Position numbers and translations under genes: made by a program
The notes under the pieces: generated by a model
What the model was told of the DNA's origin: nothing
Databases searched by the model: none
Seen by the model: the letters and a program-made list of their open reading frames with translations, nothing else
Part shown: positions 46,314-55,418 of the stretch, piece after piece
Layout of the letters: the number at the start of each line of letters is the position of its first letter
Numbering within the stretch: the stretch's first letter is position 1
NCBI RefSeq assembly: GCF_036226525.1
Contig: NZ_CP108487.1
Location: 1,798,001-1,862,000, forward strand
Direction: 5' to 3'
From: Kribbella sp. NBC_01245
GTDB taxonomy: Bacteria > Actinomycetota > Actinomycetes > Propionibacteriales > Kribbellaceae
DNA length: 64,000 bases

Positions 46314-47026
46314 CGCTGGCTCACCCGGCCGTCGACGATGCGGACGGTCCGGTGGCAGCGGGCCGCGACCTGGTCGTCGTGCGTGACGACCACGACCGCC
46401 GCGCCGCGATGTGTGGCGGCGCCGATCAGCAGGTCGATGACGTGCGCGCCGGTCGCCGCGTCGAGCGCGCCCGTCGGCTCGTCGGCGAAGACCACCTGCG
46501 GCTCGCCGACCAGCGCACGGGCGATCGCGACCCGCTGGGCCTGACCGCCGGAAAGCTCACCGGGACGACGTTTCGACTCGGCGGCGAGGCCTACCTGCGC
46601 GAGCACCGTACGGGCGCGGGCGATCGCCTGGCGACGCGGTACGCCGTCGACCATCAACGGCAGCGCGACGTTCTCCTCGGCGGGCAGCTCGGCCAGCAGT
46701 TGGTTGTCCTGGAAGACGAACCCGAGCTGCTGCCGCCGAAGCTTGGTCCGCGCGGCGTCGCCGAGGTTGTCGACCCGCTGCCCGGCGAGCCAGACCTCAC
46801 CGCTGTCAGGCGTGAGAATGCCCGCGAGTACGTGCAAAAGCGTCGTCTTGCCGTTACCGCTCGGGCCCATCACGGCGAGCGCTTCGCCGGCCCGGACCTC
46901 GACGTCGACCCCGGCGAGGCCGACCACCTCGCCGTAGTACTTCACCAAGCCTCGGCCGCCGAGCACGGCCTCCGTTGGGACGTATGGGGGCTGGGTCTGG
47001 ACCGCCTGGGGATTCTGGAAGCTCAT
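46310..47026 (-). CDS. ABC transporter ATP-binding protein (MacB/LolD type)
   Basis: The 238-residue ATPase has Walker A GPSGNGKTT (about 53), Q-loop GFVFQDNQLLAELPAEENVA, signature LSGGQAQRVAIARALVGEPQ (about 155), Walker B VVFADEPTGALD, and the H-loop VVVVTHDDQVAARC. The profile is that of FtsE/LolD/MacB ATPases, which pair with FtsX-type permeases. ATG 47026 has GAGG about 9 bases upstream; the open frame reaches further, but the extra residues are not conserved in the family. Confidence 0.92.
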   Translation of the reverse strand: MSFQNPQAVQTQPPYVPTEAVLGGRGLVKYYGEVVGLAGVDVEVRAGEALAVMGPSGNGKTTLLHVLAGILTPDSGEVWLAGQRVDNLGDAARTKLRRQQLGFVFQDNQLLAELPAEENVALPLMVDGVPRRQAIARARTVLAQVGLAAESKRRPGELSGGQAQRVAIARALVGEPQVVFADEPTGALDAATGAHVIDLLIGAATHRGAAVVVVTHDDQVAARCHRTVRIVDGRVSQR

Positions 47027-47140
47027 ACCCAGAAGCCTCGCGAAATCGGCCTCGGCTCTCATCGGCCCTCGGTCGCGACTTCCCGCGACGAATGACACCC
47101 CTGGACGGACCCCGGCGTCATCCCCAGGTACTACACCCGC

Positions 47141-48175
47141 TCATCCCGCGGGGTGATCCCTCACCGCCGACGGGTAGGCGGAGCGATAACTCTGCAACGT
47201 GACGGCAGGCGTGGTGACGGCCTCAGCGGCCAGCATCCCTCGTACGACGGCCCGGGCCAGCGTCCTCGCGCCCGCGGCGAAAACCGTCTCCAGTGATACC
47301 AGGTCGGCGAGGTTCGACACCGACCACTTCGCGACCTCTGGTGGCGCTGTCGACAGGCCGAACACCGTGTCGCCGTCCAGCAGGGTGTGGATCGGATCAA
47401 CCGACCGCGCCAACCCGTCATGCCCGACCATCGCGAGCCGGGTCGCCCCCACCTTGTCCAGCGGCGCGTCCGTCGCGATGACCGCGATGACCGTGTTCAT
47501 CCCCGGCAACGGCCCAGGCGGTGCCTCCGGCGGACCTTCCACCGGCGTCGCCAGGCCCGCGAACTCACCGTCGATCCCGGCCCGCTCCCCCAGCATTCGC
47601 CCGGTCTCGTCCACCGCCGACCCGACGGCGTTGACCACCACCAGCGCTCCAACGGTAAATCCGTTCGCCAGCCGCACGCTCGCCGTACCGACGCCGCCCT
47701 TCAACCGCCCGGCCCGCGCCCCCGCCCCGGCACCAACGTTGCCCTCGGCAACCGGTCCGGCCGCGGCGGCCGAGATCGCGCGCCGCCCCCAATCGGCATC
47801 GGGACGCGCCCGGAACGAACCACCCCGGCCCAGATCGAACAGCACCGCCGCCGGCACGATCGGCACCACCTCGCTCGGATCCGGCCCGACCCGGACTCCT
47901 TCGCCGCGTTCCTCCAGCCAGGCCATCACGCCCGAGGCGGCGTCCAGGCCGTACGCGCTGCCGCCGGTCAGGACGATCGCGTTCACGCCGGGATTCGAGT
48001 TGACCGGATCGAGCAGGTCCGTCTCGCGCGTGCCCGGCGCGCCGCCGCGAACGTCCACCCCGGCAACCGCCGTACCGGGCAGGTAGATCACGGTCGTACC
48101 GGTCAAATAGGGCTCGTCCGTGCGCTCGTACTGCCCGATCAGGACACCCGGCACATCGGTGATCGCATTCTGCAT
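47141..48175 (-). CDS. P1 family peptidase (DmpA-like, S58)
   Basis: A 344-residue Ntn-hydrolase-like aminopeptidase/amidase precursor. N-terminal ITDVPGVLIGQYERTDEPYL and VVRGGAPGTRETDLLDP-type sequence (about 43-58), then IVLTGGSAYGLDAASGVMAW (about 68-88), are the hallmarks. The chain normally cleaves itself before an internal Ser or Thr to form two subunits; the candidate region is VGALVVVNAVGSAVDE (about 185-200). It removes N-terminal residues, including D-amino acids or beta-amino acids, from small peptides. It is divergent from the DUF2087 gene. Confidence 0.88.
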   Translation of the reverse strand: MQNAITDVPGVLIGQYERTDEPYLTGTTVIYLPGTAVAGVDVRGGAPGTRETDLLDPVNSNPGVNAIVLTGGSAYGLDAASGVMAWLEERGEGVRVGPDPSEVVPIVPAAVLFDLGRGGSFRARPDADWGRRAISAAAAGPVAEGNVGAGAGARAGRLKGGVGTASVRLANGFTVGALVVVNAVGSAVDETGRMLGERAGIDGEFAGLATPVEGPPEAPPGPLPGMNTVIAVIATDAPLDKVGATRLAMVGHDGLARSVDPIHTLLDGDTVFGLSTAPPEVAKWSVSNLADLVSLETVFAAGARTLARAVVRGMLAAEAVTTPAVTLQSYRSAYPSAVRDHPAG

Positions 48176-48227
48176 ATGCCTTGTCTATCAAGGAAAATCC
48201 GTTGCGGTGGGAAAGTACGGTGAACCC

Positions 48228-48737
48228 ATGCGATCCGTGAATCTCGCCGGCCTACTGGCCGAACCGGAAAGACTGCGCACCTTCGCCGCCATCGTGCTCG
48301 GCGCCACCCAGCCCGAGCAGATCGCCACCGACGCCGGCTTGTCCGTCGGCACCGTGCGCACGGCCGTACGACGCCTCCAGGTCGGCGGTCTCGTCACCAC
48401 CGGCCCGGGCGGATTCGAGCCGGTCGCCGACGCGTTCAAGGACGCCACTCGCGCCGATCGCCCGGAGCGCGAGCCCCTCGACGACGACCCGGCGACCGAC
48501 GCGCTGCTGCAGGCCTGTATCCGCGACGGCCGGATCACCACGATGCCGACGTTCCCCGCCAAGCAGAAGGTCGTGATCGGGTATCTCGCCAGGCTGTTCG
48601 AGCCGGACCGCGACTACCCCGAGTCGGAGGTCAACGAGATCCTGCACGCGTGGTACGACGACCACGCGCAGCTGCGCCGATTCCTGGTCGACTGGGGCTT
48701 CCTCACCCGCGCCAACTCGACGTACCGCAAGGTTTGA
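48228..48737 (+). CDS. DUF2087 protein with N-terminal winged-helix domain
   Basis: The 169-residue protein has residues 1-65 as an ArsR-like helix-turn-helix (LAEPERLRTFAAIVLGATQP, GLSVGTVRTAVRRLQVGGLV). The C-terminal DUF2087 domain contains MPTFPAKQKVVIGYLARLFE, YPESEVNEILHAWYDDHAQL and RRFLVDWGFL, ending with the typical YRKV. Function unknown; probably a transcription regulator. ATG 48228 is chosen over the upstream open frame, which overlaps the divergent peptidase gene. Confidence 0.85.
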   Translation: MRSVNLAGLLAEPERLRTFAAIVLGATQPEQIATDAGLSVGTVRTAVRRLQVGGLVTTGPGGFEPVADAFKDATRADRPEREPLDDDPATDALLQACIRDGRITTMPTFPAKQKVVIGYLARLFEPDRDYPESEVNEILHAWYDDHAQLRRFLVDWGFLTRANSTYRKV

Positions 48738-48844
48738 CCACCTCTGCCCTGCAAAGGTGACGAGTCCGGACACTCGGTCTACAAGAACTCTCAGTCGGTA
48801 CGGGACATCGACGACATATTCGTGCCGAGTTACTGGAGATGACT

Positions 48845-49363
48845 ATGACGGCGATCGATGAATGGACGCGGAGCATGCGCGATTCGCTTCTCGAACTGGA
48901 GCGGGTGTTCGAGCCTCGCTTCGGGTATCCGTTCGACCCGGCGAACAACTTCGTAAGCGAGCCTGGATCGACCGTTGATCTTCACGGCCGGCTGCCGGAC
49001 GCCCTTGTTGACTTCTACTCGACCGTGGGCGAGGTGTCCCTTCCGGATGTCCATAACGGCTACTTCATTCACCCTGTCCAAGCGGTCCTGGATGCCGACG
49101 AGACACTTCCTGCTCGCGTCGAGGACGGCGTCGGCAAGGAGGTGGTGACCTTTGGGTCTGATGGCGGCGGAGGCTTGTTCTGTGTGGCAGTCCCGGACGG
49201 CGCCGTTTACTACCTTCCGACCGGGCGAGTGGACGATGGGGTGTTCTATGGCGGAGGGGACAAACCCAGTGTCGTCGCCACAGACTTTGCGGGCTTCTTG
49301 GCGCGGCTCTTGGCGGTAGTGCGCGAGTTTGCCGCCACTGGCAGTACGGCCGGCATCAGCTGA
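48845..49363 (+). CDS. SMI1/KNR4 (SUKH) family protein
   Basis: A 172-residue alpha/beta protein. ATG 48845 has GGAG six bases upstream; ATG 48839 overlaps that site and is less likely. LPDALVDFYSTVGEVSLPDV (about 47-66) and the strands VVTFGSDGGGGLFCVAVPDG and AVYYLPTGRV fit the SUKH fold. SUKH proteins are frequent immunity proteins against secreted nuclease toxins, yet no polymorphic toxin gene lies next to it, so it is an orphan immunity gene or a domesticated regulator. It converges with the acetyltransferase gene. Confidence 0.8.
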   Translation: MTAIDEWTRSMRDSLLELERVFEPRFGYPFDPANNFVSEPGSTVDLHGRLPDALVDFYSTVGEVSLPDVHNGYFIHPVQAVLDADETLPARVEDGVGKEVVTFGSDGGGGLFCVAVPDGAVYYLPTGRVDDGVFYGGGDKPSVVATDFAGFLARLLAVVREFAATGSTAGIS

Positions 49364-49374
49364 ACCCGGGCTGC

Positions 49375-52053
49375 TTAGCCGAGGCGGCGGACGGGGGTGT
49401 CTTGGCGGGGTTTTTCGTTTGGCGCGATGCGGATGGCGGTGTCGAGCACGGTGGCGCCGTCCGGGCCGACGAGCACTGAGCGCAGCTCGATCCGGACGAC
49501 TTCCTCGAGGTCGAGCGCGAGTCGGCCGACGCGGTGCAGCAGGGCCTCGATCGAGGCGATGTCGACCGGATCCGTACCGCGGTAGCCGAACAGCATCGGC
49601 GCCGCCCGGACCTCGCGGACCATCTCGGCCGCGTCGGCCAGGGTCAGCGGCGGCATACGGTACGAGCGGTCGCCCAGGAGGTCCGTCGCGACACCCGACA
49701 GGCCGAACGACACGACCGGCCCGTACGACACGTCCTCGATCGCGTCGATCACGACGGGCACGCCCGGCGGCACCATCTTCTGTACGACGAATTGCGCGCG
49801 GCCCGGGTCCGACGCCACGCCGAAGGTCGACGTCATCTCGCCCCACGCCTCGCGCATGTCGCCCTCGTCGTGGATGTGCCGCCAGATGTCCGCGAGGTCG
49901 GGCCGCATCCGCCATTGCTCGGCCGTCGCCTTGAGGATGACCTCCCAGCCGAGATCCGCGGCACGCGCGACGGCCTCGTCCGCGGACAACACCGGGTACG
50001 ACGGGAGGACGCTGACGTCGTAGAAGCTGAGCAGGTGCTGCCGCTCATCCGGATCGAGGTCGGCGCCTTGCGGATTGCGTTGCAGGTATTCGGCGACGAA
50101 CGCCTCGGCGCCGGCCGTGTCGATGTCAGGCAGGTCCGGGATATCGCTGTCGGCCCGCAACCGCCACTCGCCGTACCCCGTCGCCTTCGCGAGGGCGCCC
50201 ACGGCGTACTGGGGTGAGGAGTACGACGGGATGGACCCGCGCGCGGCGCCGCCGTGTTCGTCGGGCACACGGAGTAGATCGGGCACACTCCGCGAGGCCA
50301 TGAACGACGAGACGACGGGCTTGTCCGAATCGGCGGCGGCCGTCGCGAGGACGCGCGCCACCTCCTCACCCGTGGTGTGGATCGGCGGCGCGAAGATCAC
50401 CACCACCGAGTGGACCCGGTCATCGGCGAAGACCTCGCCGAGAACCGTGCCGAAGTCGTCCGCGGACGCGTTGGCGCCGAGCGTCATCGGGTCGCCGACG
50501 ATCTCGAGGCCGTGCATCGCGGCGGCGTCCATCGCGAGCAGGGTGAGCGCGTCGGAATTGCTGACGATCGCGACGTTCCGCCCGCGCGGCAACGGCTGGT
50601 GCGCGAGCAGCTGGGCCACGTCGAACATCTCGCCAGTCGTGTCGACCCCGATCAGGCCGCTTTGACGTAGCAGGGCGTCGGAGGTTGCCGGGGGCAACTG
50701 GCTGCGCCGTACGGTATGCCCGAGCGGTACGCCCTGGGTGGCGCGGCCGGAACGCAGCGCGATGACAGGTTTGCGACCCGCGAGGCGACGGGCTACGCGG
50801 CTGAATTTGCGCGGATTGCCGAGGGATTCCAGGTAGAGCAGGACGACCTCGGTGGCCTCGTCGGAGTACCAGTACTGCATGAGGTCGTTGCCTGAGACAT
50901 CGGCCCGGTTGCCCGCGGAGACGAAACTGGACAGACCGATACCGCGCGCGACCACATCCGCCAGGATCGCGACGCCGAGTGCGCCCGATTGGCAGAAGAA
51001 GGCGACGCGGCCGCGATCCGGCATCAACGGCGAGAGTGTCGCATTGAGGGAGATCGCGGGGTCGGTGTTGATCAGGCCGAGGCAGTTGGGGCCGATGACG
51101 CGCATGCCGTAGGACCGGGCCAGCCCGACCAGGCGGCGCTGGCGGCGACGGCCCTCCTCCCCGACCTCGGCGAACCCGCTTGAGACGACGACCAGCCCGC
51201 GCACGCCTTTGGCCGCGCAATCGAGCACCACGTCGACCACGGACTCAGCAGGTACGGCGACCACGGCGAGGTCGATCGAACCGTCGATATCGCGGATGGC
51301 CGGATACGCCTGCACGCCTTCGACCTCACCACCCGCGGCGTTCACGGCGTACAGCTTGCCGGTGAAACCGCCGTCGCGGAGATTGCGCAACAGGGCGTTG
51401 CCGATCGTGCCCTCACGGCGACTGGCGCCGATCACGGCCACGCTCGACGGGGTCATCAGGCGCTCGATCGACTTCGCCTCGGACCGCTGCTCGCGCGACT
51501 GCATCACGCCGAACGACGTATCGGTGGGCGCAATATCGAACTCGACCACGATCACGCCGTCCTCGAACTCGCGCGCGACCTTGTACCCGGCTTCGGTGAA
51601 GACGGTGATCATCTTGCGGTTGTCCGGCAGCACCTCGGCGGTGAACTTCGTGATGCCCTGCTCGCGGGCCGCCTGCGCGAGGTGCTCGAGCAACAGTTGC
51701 CCGAGGCCCCGGCCCTGATGCGCGTCCTCGATCAGGAACGCCACCTCGGCCGTATGCGGGTCGGTCCGCTCGTAACGCCCGACGCCGATCATCTCGTTCC
51801 CGACGGTGACGATCAGCGCGAGCCGCCCCTCGTAGTCCACCTGCGTGAACCTCGCCACATCCCGGCTGGACAACTCCGGGTACGGCGCGAAGAACCGGTA
51901 GTACTTCGACTGCTCCGAAACGCGGGCGTAAAACGCCACCAGCAACTCCGCGTCATCGGCCGTAATCGGCCGCAAATGCGCAGTCGAGCCGTCCCGGAGC
52001 ACGACGTCCGCCTCCAGCACTCCCGGATAGTCCACCCGCTCCACCCCAGTCAC
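49375..52053 (-). CDS. Fused GNAT acetyltransferase / ADP-forming acyl-CoA synthetase (Pat-like)
   Basis: The 892-residue protein carries the GNAT domain first (residues ~20-180; HQGRGLGQLLLEHLAQAARE is the acetyl-CoA loop). Then come the CoA-binding, succinyl-CoA-ligase-like and ATP-grasp domains of ADP-forming synthetases (SSVAVIGASRREGTIGNALL, RVIGPNCLGLINTDP, SFVSAGNRADVSGNDLMQYW). In related bacterial Pat proteins this fold senses acyl-CoA and the GNAT domain acetylates lysines of metabolic enzymes such as Acs, shutting them off. Here the usual SHTGALAG phosphohistidine loop reads GHTVRRSQLP: His kept, surroundings changed. GTG 52053 gives the family-like N-terminus. An AMP-forming synthetase is encoded across the repeat island. 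Confidence 0.88.
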   Translation of the reverse strand: MTGVERVDYPGVLEADVVLRDGSTAHLRPITADDAELLVAFYARVSEQSKYYRFFAPYPELSSRDVARFTQVDYEGRLALIVTVGNEMIGVGRYERTDPHTAEVAFLIEDAHQGRGLGQLLLEHLAQAAREQGITKFTAEVLPDNRKMITVFTEAGYKVAREFEDGVIVVEFDIAPTDTSFGVMQSREQRSEAKSIERLMTPSSVAVIGASRREGTIGNALLRNLRDGGFTGKLYAVNAAGGEVEGVQAYPAIRDIDGSIDLAVVAVPAESVVDVVLDCAAKGVRGLVVVSSGFAEVGEEGRRRQRRLVGLARSYGMRVIGPNCLGLINTDPAISLNATLSPLMPDRGRVAFFCQSGALGVAILADVVARGIGLSSFVSAGNRADVSGNDLMQYWYSDEATEVVLLYLESLGNPRKFSRVARRLAGRKPVIALRSGRATQGVPLGHTVRRSQLPPATSDALLRQSGLIGVDTTGEMFDVAQLLAHQPLPRGRNVAIVSNSDALTLLAMDAAAMHGLEIVGDPMTLGANASADDFGTVLGEVFADDRVHSVVVIFAPPIHTTGEEVARVLATAAADSDKPVVSSFMASRSVPDLLRVPDEHGGAARGSIPSYSSPQYAVGALAKATGYGEWRLRADSDIPDLPDIDTAGAEAFVAEYLQRNPQGADLDPDERQHLLSFYDVSVLPSYPVLSADEAVARAADLGWEVILKATAEQWRMRPDLADIWRHIHDEGDMREAWGEMTSTFGVASDPGRAQFVVQKMVPPGVPVVIDAIEDVSYGPVVSFGLSGVATDLLGDRSYRMPPLTLADAAEMVREVRAAPMLFGYRGTDPVDIASIEALLHRVGRLALDLEEVVRIELRSVLVGPDGATVLDTAIRIAPNEKPRQDTPVRRLG

Positions 52054-52139
52054 GCCGCCAGCGTACTCACCCCCACCCCCATCCCCCCGCAATATCCACC
52101 TCCCCACCTCCAGCCCTCCTCGCCCCGCCCCCTCGTCAC

Positions 52140-53055
52140 GGTCGGACCCGAAATGCGGACCCCAACCCTCTTTGCCCCGCGAGTGGTCGCGTCATACCCG
52201 CCCACTCGCGAACCCATGACGCCCACCTGTGGATCCCCCAGCCACGGTCGGACGCAGAATGCGGGCCGCCACCGGTGAACACCCCGGCCCGGTCGGACGC
52301 GAAATGCGGACCTCCGGGCGAATCTGGGGATAACTCTCCCGCGAGGTGCCTTGTTGTGTCGCGCGTGTGCAAACACAAGGAGGCACCTCGCGGCAGTGTT
52401 TTACACAAATCGACCCGAACGTGTGCGCTTCGAGGCCGGGAGCCGGGGGCTCAGCGTCCACAGGCCGCATTCCGCGTCCGACCGTCGCACGAGTTTCCAC
52501 AGGGGGGCCGCATTCCACGTCCGACCGTCGCAGGCGTTTCGGCACGAGCGGACTCGTCAAGACGCGACCACTCGCGGCGGAGTTCGGGCACGGCCCGCCC
52601 AGCGCGTGGATGGTCGGCGTCAGCCCAGCCACGGTCGGACGCAGTATGCGGGCCACCACCGGGAGACCGCCCTGCCACGGTCGGACGTGGAATGCGGGCC
52701 GCAACCGGTCGACAACCCGGCACCGTCGGACGCGGAATGCGGACCTCGGGGCGGATCTGGGGATAACTCTTCCGCGAGGTGGCTTGTTGTGTGGCAGGTG
52801 TGCAAGCGCAAGGAGGCGCCTCGCGGGAGGGTTTTGCACAATTGGCCTGGATGTGTGCGCTTTGGGGCTTGGTGCCGGGGGCTCGGCGTCCACAGGCCGC
52901 ATTCCACGTCCGACCGTCGCACGAGTTTCCACAGGGGGCGCATTTCGCGTCCGACCGTCGTAGGGGTTTCGGCGCGAGTGGGCGCGTCGAGACGTGGCCG
53001 CTCGCGGCGGGGTTCGGGTACGGGTTTCCACGAGGGGCGTATTTCGCGTCCGACC
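52140..53055. repeat. Non-coding island: duplicated composite inverted repeat
   Basis: A ~20-base motif, GGTCGGACGCGNAATGCGG and variants, occurs eleven times. Forward copies start at 52140, 52246, 52291, 52633, 52679 and 52723; reversed copies at 52465, 52508, 52897, 52938 and 53037. The arrangement FFF-hairpin-RR-FFF-hairpin-RRR shows two ~450-base units, each a large inverted structure around a central stem: CCGCGAGGTGCC 52339-52350 with GGCACCTCGCGG 52382-52393, and the diverged one at 52772-52826. The whole 52054-53117 gap has no credible gene; open frames in it read the repeats. Confidence 0.85.
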
Positions 53056-53117
53056 GTGGCGAGGGGGCGAGGGGTGGGGTTGTTGAACGTGGGTGGCTGG
53101 TGGGTAATAGTGCGGGC

Positions 53118-54845
53118 ATGAGCGCGGAGCTGAGTACGTCGGAGACCACGCGGAGCTTCAGGGCGGCTCGGGACTTTTTGGTGGCGCATCGGGAGGAGTA
53201 CGAGACGGCGTATCGGGAGTTTCGGTGGCCGGAGTTCGAGCGGTTCAACTGGGCCAAGGACTGGTTCGACGCGCTGGCGGTGGAACAGCCCGAGGTGGCG
53301 GCGCTGACGATCGTTGAAGAGGACGGCGCGGTTCGGACGCTGACGTACGCCGAGATGGCCGAGCGGTCGAGGCGCGTGGCCGGCTGGCTTTCGGCGAACG
53401 GCCTCAAGCAGGGTGATCGCGTACTGATCGTCCTAGGCAACGTCGTACCGCTGTGGGAGATCATGCTGGCCTGTATCCGGCTTGGCGCCGTAATGATCCC
53501 CGCGACAACTCTCCTCACTGACGCCGACCTAGCCGACCGCATCACCCGCGGCGAGGTCCGCTGCGTAGTAACCGCCTCGGCGGACATAGACCGCTATGCC
53601 GGCATCGCCGACCAGTGCCTTCGCGTAGCCGTCGGAGAGCTCGACGGGAGCCACGCCCAGGCAGACGCTGCCGCGGGTTGGCTGAGGTACGACGAGACCG
53701 TGGAGTACGCGGACGACGTACCGGATGTTGACACCGCTGCGGACGACCCGATGCTGCTCTACTTCACCTCCGGCACCACTAGCCAGCCGAAGCTCGTGGA
53801 GCACAGCCACGTCAGCTATCCCGTCGGACACCTCTCGACGATGTACTGGATCGGCCTGCAGCCCGGAGACATCCACCTCAACGTCTCGTCACCCGGTTGG
53901 GCCAAACACTCCTGGAGCAACGTATTCGCGCCATGGAATGCAGGAGCGACCGTCTTCATCTACAACTACACCCGGTTCGACGCGGCCAAGATGCTCGACG
54001 TGCTGGCGACGTACGGCGTGACCACGTTCTGCGCTCCCCCGACGGTCTGGCGGATGCTGATCCAGGCCGACCTGTCCGCCGTCGACGTGGCGATTCGCGA
54101 GTGCATCTCGGCCGGTGAGCCGCTCAACCCCGAGGTGATCGAGCAGGTCCGCTCGGCCTGGGACATCACCATCCGGGACGGTTTCGGCCAGACCGAGACG
54201 ACCGCGCAGATCGGCAACTCCCCCGGCCAGCCGGTCAAACCCGGGTCGATGGGCCGGCCGACGCCCGGTTACGCGATCGCCCTGATCGACCCGGCCACGG
54301 ACGAGATCGGCGACGACGGCGAGATCTGCATCGAGCTCGGGCCGCGACCGGTCGCCCTGATGCGCGGTTACCGCGACGCGCCCGTGCTGACCGATGAGGT
54401 GATGCGCGGCGGTTTCTACCACACCGGTGATGTCGCCAGCCGGGACGAGGACGGCTACATCACGTACGTCGGCCGGGCGGATGACGTGTTCAAGGCGAGC
54501 GACTACAGGATCTCGCCGTTCGAGCTCGAGTCGGTGCTGATCGAGCACCCGGCCGTCGCCGAGGCGGCCGTGGTGCCCTCGCCCGACCCGGTCCGGCTCG
54601 CGGTGCCGAAGGCGTACGTCGTCCTCGCGGGCGGGTACGAGCCGAGCCGGGAGCTGGCCGGCGAGATCCTGGCGTATTGCCGGGAGCACCTCGCGGCGTA
54701 CAAACGGATCCGGCGGATCGAGTTCGCCGAACTGCCGAAGACCATCTCCGGCAAGATCCGCCGGGTCGAACTGCGCACGAGCGAGGCCGAAAGAACCGAT
54801 CGAGGCGAATACTCGTACGACGAGGCCGATTTCCGGGACGAGTAA
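53118..54845 (+). CDS. AMP-dependent acyl-CoA synthetase (ANL superfamily)
   Basis: A 575-residue adenylate-forming enzyme: carboxylate + ATP + CoA to acyl-CoA. A3 LLYFTSGTTSQPKLVEHSH (about 213-231), A5 IRDGFGQTETTAQIGN (about 353), A7/A8 GGFYHTGDVASRDEDGYITY (about 432) and YVGRADDVFKASDYRISPFE, A10 with catalytic Lys in LPKTISGKIRRVELR (about 545). The N-terminal REFRWPEFERFNWAKDWFD resembles medium-chain acyl-CoA synthetases of the Acs/Acsm type. The substrate is uncertain. Lys in the A10 motif is the residue that Pat-like acetyltransferases modify in such enzymes; one is encoded 1 kb away. Confidence 0.92.
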   Translation: MSAELSTSETTRSFRAARDFLVAHREEYETAYREFRWPEFERFNWAKDWFDALAVEQPEVAALTIVEEDGAVRTLTYAEMAERSRRVAGWLSANGLKQGDRVLIVLGNVVPLWEIMLACIRLGAVMIPATTLLTDADLADRITRGEVRCVVTASADIDRYAGIADQCLRVAVGELDGSHAQADAAAGWLRYDETVEYADDVPDVDTAADDPMLLYFTSGTTSQPKLVEHSHVSYPVGHLSTMYWIGLQPGDIHLNVSSPGWAKHSWSNVFAPWNAGATVFIYNYTRFDAAKMLDVLATYGVTTFCAPPTVWRMLIQADLSAVDVAIRECISAGEPLNPEVIEQVRSAWDITIRDGFGQTETTAQIGNSPGQPVKPGSMGRPTPGYAIALIDPATDEIGDDGEICIELGPRPVALMRGYRDAPVLTDEVMRGGFYHTGDVASRDEDGYITYVGRADDVFKASDYRISPFELESVLIEHPAVAEAAVVPSPDPVRLAVPKAYVVLAGGYEPSRELAGEILAYCREHLAAYKRIRRIEFAELPKTISGKIRRVELRTSEAERTDRGEYSYDEADFRDE

Positions 54846-54920
54846 AAACTTGCGGCACACGTAAACCTGGCGGCGGTCCGGCGAGTAGAGAAGGTGTACG
54901 CCGACACGTCAGGGGTGGGG

Positions 54921-55418
54921 ATGGGCCGACCGGACTGGGAGTCCGAGTACGTCGACTTCTTCGTGGCACGGGCCCCGGCGCTGCGCCGAACGGCCTACCT
55001 GATGTGCGGTGACTGGCAGATCGCGGAGGACCTGGTCCAGACCACCTTCGTGCGGCTCTACGTGCATTGGCGCCGCGTCCGCCAGGAGACGGTCGATGCG
55101 TACGCGCGCCGGATCCTCACCAACTTGTTCCTCTCGCGACGGCGTACGGCGCATCGCGAGCTGGTGACGGCCGAACCGCCTGACCGGCACGACCCCGCGC
55201 CGGAGTTCGGCGGCTGGCTCGAACTGGCCGACGCGCTTTCCGGCCTGACCGACCGCCAGCGCGCGATCGTGGCCCTGCGGTACGTCGACGACCTGCCGGT
55301 GGCGGAAGTCGCCGAGTTGCTGGGGATCGCCGAAGGCACCGTGAAGAGCCACCCGAACCGTGCGCTGCAGGCATTACGGTCGGCGCTGGAGACGCAGCTC
55401 GAAAGGCCGACGCGATGA
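54921..55418 (+). CDS. ECF RNA polymerase sigma factor, SigE family
   Basis: The 165-residue sigma-70-like factor has region 2 (RRTAYLMCGDWQIAEDLVQT, VRLYVHWRRV, about 20-55) and region 4 (LTDRQRAIVALRYVDDLPVA, EVAELLGIAEGTVKSHPNRA, about 105-145). ATG 54921 lies behind a purine-rich AGGGGTGGGG; a GTG at 54894 is a less likely start. The stop overlaps the next gene (ATGA at 55415-55418), whose product has a single transmembrane helix, the usual layout of an ECF factor and its membrane anti-sigma. Confidence 0.92.
   Translation: MGRPDWESEYVDFFVARAPALRRTAYLMCGDWQIAEDLVQTTFVRLYVHWRRVRQETVDAYARRILTNLFLSRRRTAHRELVTAEPPDRHDPAPEFGGWLELADALSGLTDRQRAIVALRYVDDLPVAEVAELLGIAEGTVKSHPNRALQALRSALETQLERPTR

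Noticed and set aside
52140..53055. CRISPR array
   Set aside because: The motif is in both orientations with uneven spacing, there are no unique spacers of constant length and no cas genes.
52192..53587. Several open frames of 100-378 codons in the 52-kb island
   Set aside because: Same short peptides recur (translated repeats), and they run into the start of the synthetase gene in the wrong frame.
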